DNA from: Monilinia fructicola
Lineage: Eukaryota; Ascomycota; Leotiomycetes; Helotiales; Sclerotiniaceae
Reading direction: 5' to 3'
DNA: 64,000 nt
Assembly: GCA_008692225.1 (NCBI GenBank)
Contig: VICG01000019.1
Location: 62,001 to 126,000, forward strand
The notes under the pieces were generated by a model. The model did no database searches and was not told the DNA's origin. It saw only the letters and a program-made list of their open reading frames with translations. Positions 59,248 to 64,000 of this stretch are shown piece by piece (position 1 is the stretch's first letter; every line of letters begins with the position of its first letter). A program made the position numbers and the translations under genes.

Positions 59248-61176
59248 TTATGATTTCACCGGATCAAGCGCCAACGAGAATGGGGCTTGGGAGCTTGCCT
59301 CTATAGATAGATAAGGAAGGAGAAGAGGAGGGAAGAAATGAGAACCTGTATCTATATTTCGGGAAGGGGAAAGGGATTGGTTACTCACGTGGTTGACGAT
59401 GATGATTTATACGAGCAGTGGTATTAGTGTAGGGGTTAAAATTGGAAAATGAAGGTACATCTCTGTCTAATCCAAGTGTTATGGTTTGTTGGAATGGTAA
59501 TGAATCAGATCCTTCAGTTTTGAGTTTGGAAGATGGGAAGTTCATGTTGTGATGAAGTGTATAGTTGAATTGGTTGAGTATGGGATTGAAGTTGGGGATG
59601 TACATTTGGATACGAGGGTCGAGAATGAGAGGGTACTTGAAGACTTGAAGACTGAGGTGGTTGGTTTTGAACGAATTGAGTTGTATTCATAGTCTGGACT
59701 GGCTGAGTTCGAGGCTGAGATTGAATGGGTCGAACTGTGTGATGAGTTTGAGGTTGAGATGGTTGATTTTGAACGGGTGGAATTTGAATGGACTGAGCTG
59801 TAATATATTGATCCTGAACAGGTTGAACTGCATATTGAATTTGAGGATTTTGAGTATGGACTAGTTGACTTTGGACAGGTTGTGTTTGAATGGATCGAGC
59901 CTGGACGGGTTGGCCTTGGGAATGTGAAGTCTGAATAGATTGATTCTGGATGGATTGAGCTGTATATTGAGTTTGCAACGATTGGGCCTGGGCGGACTGA
60001 CCCTCAGCAGACTGAGCTCGAAAATATTGAGGCGTATCTTGAGTTCGATACTGAGAAGGAACTTGAGAACGAGTCCATTGAGTTTCTACCGGTTGTTCTT
60101 GAGTCAACTGATTCTGAGGTTGTGTGAGAAGATATTTAGTTTGGTTTGATTCAAATTGTATTGGTTGAGTCAATTGAGGCATTGAAACTGCCGGGGTCAG
60201 TACTTGGGTTGGTTGGGATGATGATTGAGTTTGGGTTTGAGGTTGAGCTGTATGTTCAGCGTAGGGTTGAATAGCGCGTATAGGTGAAGTTTGATCAGGT
60301 TGACTCTGTGCCGGTTGAGTTTCCGCTTGGAATTTCGCTTGATTCTGTACTGGTGGAGTATATACAGCCGGGTTTTGAATCGGTTGACTCTGTGCTGGTG
60401 GAGCATATACAGCCGCATTTTGAATTGGTTGAATTTGTGGTAGTTGACTTTCTGATTGACTTTGAACCGGTTGATATTGTTTCAGTGGGGCATATATAGC
60501 TGAACTTTCTGCCGCTTGAATTTGTACCAGTTGACTTTGTGCCGGCTGGCTTACTACTTGACTTGCCGCTTGTTGACTTGCCAGTTGATCTTGTACCAGT
60601 GGAGCACATACGGCTGAGCTTTGCGCCGCTTGATTCTGTGCTGCTTGGTTTCCATCCGGTTGTTTGTATATCGGTCTAGATATCGATGGATGTTGAATTG
60701 GAGTGAGCACAGTACTAGACTCTCCATCATTCAAACTCGACAAGGCCAATCTAGAGTGTCTCAACACTTCAGCTCTTGTCCTCGGATCCCTTTTGGAAAG
60801 ACCTCTTCCCTCATTCTTACTATCCTTCTTATTATCACTATATTCCTTCCATTCCCTAGCTAACTTTGCACAAACCTTGTCTCTAACCATTTCTTCAATG
60901 TTCAAACCTTGTTCATGTTTGATAGATCTCCAATTGAATGGGAAACGAAGTCTTGGATATAAGGAATCAAGATTGATGCTTTTCTTGATGTCATTTTTGG
61001 TGAGTATTGGTTGCTCTGATGAGGAATCCGATGATGTTGGGATAGTGGATAAAAGCTTCTTCCATTCTCTCGACGTTGAGATCCATTCTTTAAAAAACGG
61101 GTTTGAGTGCATTTCTATCAAATTTGAATGTGTCTGCTGGTTGGAGAGTTGAGAGGGGTATGTCTAGAAAGGACAT
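59248..61176 (-). CDS. Glutamine-rich, prion-like hypothetical protein, two apparent frameshifts
   Basis: Function unknown. The longest uninterrupted frame runs from ATG 61112 to TGA 59514 (532 codons). Better ends exist in other frames. At the 5' side, ATG at 61176 gives MSFLDIPLSTLQPADTFKFD, and one base fewer in the A6 run at 61092-61097 joins it in frame. At the 3' side, one base fewer in the T4 run at 59518-59521 continues as TEGSDSLPFQQTITLGLD to a GTGAGT donor (59393-59398), a 98-nt intron ending CTATAG, and a last exon 59248-59300 (QASSQAPFSLALDPVKS). The first ~130 residues are non-repetitive, charged and Trp/Arg-containing (YPRLRFPFNWRSIKHEQ, DKVCAKLAREWKEYSDN). The remaining ~400 are imperfect QxQ/QPxQ repeats, predicted disordered. 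It is divergent from the P/Q-rich gene at 61552. Such proteins are often transcriptional or condensate-forming, but that is inference. Confidence 0.6.
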
Positions 61177-61551
61177 AGTTTAGTAAGTGAGGAATTACCG
61201 AAGTGAAATCTAGATCTATATGAGAAGGAAGATTGTAAAGAATGATCTTAGAGGTAGGTAGGTAGATAGCTAGGTAAGTAAAAAGCTAAGGTAGGACGAG
61301 AAGTGAAGGAAGAAAGATGGAAACAAATCAAAAGAAAGAAACATTTGTTTCAGAATAATGTACGTACGCGTGAAGTAACTAATATGTCTACCTTCTTCTT
61401 TACCTTACTCTTCTTCATATCTCATCTTTCTTCTCTCATACCTTCTTTCTTTTCATTCTCTTCAATTAGAAGTACATCTTCCTACCATTATTGTGATCTT
61501 ACCTTCCATCACCACTAAGACTGAGGGAATAATCACGGAAGTACAGTAGAT
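61177..61551. promoter_or_regulatory. Shared divergent promoter region
   Basis: The 375 bp between the two ATGs (61176 minus, 61552 plus) must hold both promoters. It contains GGTAGGTAGGTAGATAGCTA simple repeats at about 61,254, a TTCTTCTTTACC/TTTCTTCTCTC pyrimidine tract on the plus strand at about 61,390-61,460 (typical of fungal core promoters) and CTATATGAG/CATATAGATC near 61,215 as a weak minus-strand TATA-like site. A CCTTTCTAG acceptor-like site just upstream of the minus ATG (61165-61173) leaves open a non-coding first exon. Confidence 0.45.
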
Positions 61552-63707
61552 ATGAATCCATATCAGTATCAGCCTCAGCCTCAGCCTCAGCCACAACCTC
61601 AGCCACAACTTCTATATCCATTACCACAGCCACAGCAGCCACAAGACCCATTTAACCAACTTCGACCTCCTCTACCTCCTCCTCCTCCTCCTCCTCCACA
61701 ACAACAAGAACCTCAACTTTTTGGATTATATCAACCACCTCCTCCTGCTCCACCTCTTCCGCCTCCGCCTCCGCCTCCACCTGCTCCGTCTCTCCCACTT
61801 CCTCCACTTCAACCTCCTCCTCCACCACCTCCACAACAGCCACTGAATCAACCTCAATCACAGCCACACTCACACACCCCATTGGATCAACCTCCACCCC
61901 TACCAGTACTCCCGTTATCTGAATTACCTCAAGAAGTATGTACATCTCTTTCTTACCCTTGGTAAACTTCACTCTTCCTTGCTTTTCATTTTATTCAATA
62001 TATCTACATTATACAATCTTCATCTTAAGGTCACTTACTTACAATTCTTAGAATCCTTTAGGAATTCCCCTGACATGTCTCACAAATGGGTATCCAGCAA
62101 GATGGACACCAAACCAAATCTCAATCTTACAAAGATTTATGACTACTGATCCGGATTTCCTAAGTTTTTTCAAAATTTAACAAAAATCAATGAATCAACA
62201 TTACGTAGTTTCTCTCTATATAAGTTATACCCATTAATTGGTTGTTCTGGTTTGAATAATCGTATTTCGTCGTCCGGTTTAGATGTTTTGTCCATTTTAG
62301 ATACTAAAATCTATCGAAAAATGGTAGATGTTTATAAGAAGTTTGTCAAAAAGAAAGATTTTGTGGACGGAGGTAAGGATTCTAACAATGGAAGAGGTCT
62401 GTAACACGGAGACAATTATCTGACAACATTTTCAGGATTGCAATATAATTCTTATGGTTATTCGGGAGGTTTTGGTTTGCTAGGAGGAGGCCAATTCGAT
62501 CAGTTACATGGTTCTTATCCTTGGGTACAACAACCCTTAGTAGTTCCACATCCATTACAACCTCAAGTTCCTCAATATCAAGTAGTACCTCAGCCTCAAG
62601 TGTTTCAACCTCCAATACCTCAGGCTCAACCTCCAGCATTTCAACCTCCTCAAGCTCAACCTCCTCAGGTTCAGTCTGAGCCTTCTCAACCTCCTCAACC
62701 TTCAGCATTTCAATCTCCTCAAGCTCAACCTCCAGCATTTCAACCTCCAGCATTTCAACCTCCTCAACCTCAACCTCCTCAACCTCCTCAACCTTCAGCA
62801 TCTCAACCTTTTGCTCCTCTTCATCATCTTGCTTCTCAGCCTCCAAGATCTCAAAACTTTTGCTGCTCAACCACTTACCCATCAACCACTTGCTCCCCAG
62901 CCTTTTCCCCAACCTGCTGTTCAACGTTTCAAGCCCTATCATTTTACAATCCCCCCAGAATCAGATCAATCACAAACTATACCTTCATCCCAAATACCTC
63001 GGATTCAACTTCCATCCGGTGTATCAAGACGTTCATTCCCTAATCCTCACCTTACACAAGAATCACAATCCATGGCTTCGAATTCATCTTTGCATTTACA
63101 ATCACCACACATTTCACCACCACCCCTTCCACCAAATAAACCCCAACGTCGGTCAATATCTTCAATTTCGTCTTTGCTTTTGGAATCACCGGATCTTCCC
63201 GCCCTTCCGTTTAATCAATTTCAACTTCAACCTCAACGCCAAGTTTTGCCATCTCAATCTGAACCTCAATCTTCCTTCCACTTATCATCAACGTTAAATC
63301 AAGACCTATCATCATCATTACCATCATCGTTACAACCTCCTTATAACCGACAACTTGCTCCTCTTTCTCCTTCCCCCCCTCTCCCTCCTCCTCACCCACA
63401 ACAACCACAACCACAACAACAACAACAACAACAACAACAGCCCTATTTTCTCCACCTCCCAACAAGAGATATCCCAGAATCATCAAAGTCAACTCTTCCG
63501 TATTCAGACTCAAATACAGATTGTTCGCATTGGAATGAAGATCAATTGAGAGAATATCTTAGACTTCCTATTCCACCACTTTCTGGAGTTGAGAATGGGG
63601 ATGCGATAACGCAGATGCAGAAACAAGAGAAGATTGAAGAATTGAGAAAGAAGAGGGAGGCATGGGTTAGACTTTTAAGTCGGCTAGGAAAAAGACCGGA
63701 TTCATAG
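61552..63707 (+). CDS. Proline/glutamine-rich hypothetical protein, three exons, two apparent frameshifts
   Basis: Function unknown; about 660 residues. Exon 1 is 61552-61935 (PQ repeats, then several poly-Pro runs), ending SELPQE at a GTATGT donor; intron 1 is 116 nt. Exon 2 is 62052-62372: LTNGYPARWTPNQISILQRF and LDTKIYRKMVDVYKKFVKKK, the only non-repetitive globular-looking part. Intron 2 is 63 nt (GTAAGG, CTGAC branch motif, TTTTCAG). Exon 3 is 62436-63707: a Gly/Tyr patch (YNSYGYSGGFGLLGGG), long QPP/FQP repeats, a Q10-type run at about 63,415-63,440, and a charged C-terminal helix (EDQLREYLRLP, then QKQEKIEELRKKREAWVRLL) that could be a coiled coil. The frame needs one extra T in the T6 run at 62165-62170 and one fewer T in the T4 run at 62858-62861. 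Exon 2 is 321 nt, where the splice phases require 322, supporting the first. The gene is divergent from the Q-rich gene. Confidence 0.65.
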
Positions 63708-64000
63708 TGAACGGACTACAAATGAATTAATGAATATCTTAGACTTTGATTTAATCAATGAGTTGAGTTGGAGTTTGAAAACCTATAAACTGTAAAAAGA
63801 AAAAAAACAGCTATAAAAGAGGGGTATTATATATACCCATTTATAAAAGTGCCTTAAACACTTATTTCATTTTTCAATATATATTTTCGTATAATATAAA
63901 TTTTAATATTCAGAAATACAATCAAGAGTCCCAAGGAATGCTTTGAAATATAATAAAATAAAATAATTCTACGAAGATTTAATATGAGATTTATTTATTT
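63708..64000. other. 3' flank and return to AT-rich DNA
   Basis: About 85 bp of ordinary 3' flank follows the TAG at 63705-63707. From about 63,790 the sequence becomes AT-rich (AAAAAAAACAGCTATAAAAG, GGGGTATTATATATACCCAT), and the next AT block begins. No feature recognised. Confidence 0.5.

Noticed and set aside
60197..60609. Additional frames within the Q-rich gene
   Set aside because: Out-of-frame translations of CAG/CAA repeats.
62382..62942. Glu/Val-rich minus-strand frame
   Set aside because: Antisense shadow of the P/Q-rich exon 3 (CCT/CAA repeats read as GAG/GTT).

Overview
The window looks like nuclear DNA of a filamentous ascomycete (Pezizomycotina). Long stretches of about 85-90% A+T hold transposons eroded in the way expected of repeat-induced point mutation (RIP, CpA to TpA). 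These alternate abruptly with short islands of ordinary base composition. In the islands, reading frames are joined by small fungal introns of about 45-116 nt, with GTAAGT/GTATGT/GTGAGT donors and CTAAC or CTGAC branch motifs. I cannot name the species. No rRNA, tRNA, CRISPR array, mitochondrial gene or prokaryotic operon was seen.

Layout. 1-23.9 kb is an AT-rich repeat block. It opens inside a Ty3/Gypsy pol gene (RT end, RNase H, integrase, chromodomain), followed by a polypurine tract and an LTR. Several terminal-inverted-repeat elements follow, then a second Gypsy relic on the minus strand at about 10.5-13.5 kb and two very long microsatellites. 23.9-25.2 kb is a small island with one gene for a predicted single-pass membrane protein. 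26.7-28.8 kb is a second island of degraded genes, one with three stops that fit CAR-to-TAR change. 28.8-53.8 kb is a second repeat block. Its core is a near full-length but dead Ty1/Copia element (43.6-49.8 kb) carrying a nested MITE-like element. 54.9-63.8 kb is the main gene island: low-complexity tandem repeats, a small four-exon gene (57.2-57.7 kb), and a head-to-head pair of glutamine/proline-rich genes (59.2-63.7 kb). AT-rich DNA resumes at about 63.8 kb.

Points of most interest. (1) Three families of about 0.6-0.85 kb elements with long inverted termini occur in several copies; two of the families share related ends. (2) One short minisatellite unit appears at four loci in both orientations and at very different stages of decay, twice inside a long-TIR element. 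(3) The head-to-head gene pair contains four apparent one-base frameshifts, all in homopolymer runs. This points either to assembly error or to very recent loss of two adjacent genes. The only genes likely to be expressed are the membrane-protein gene, the four-exon gene and the Q/P-rich pair. None has a function I can name, and no pathway can be inferred.
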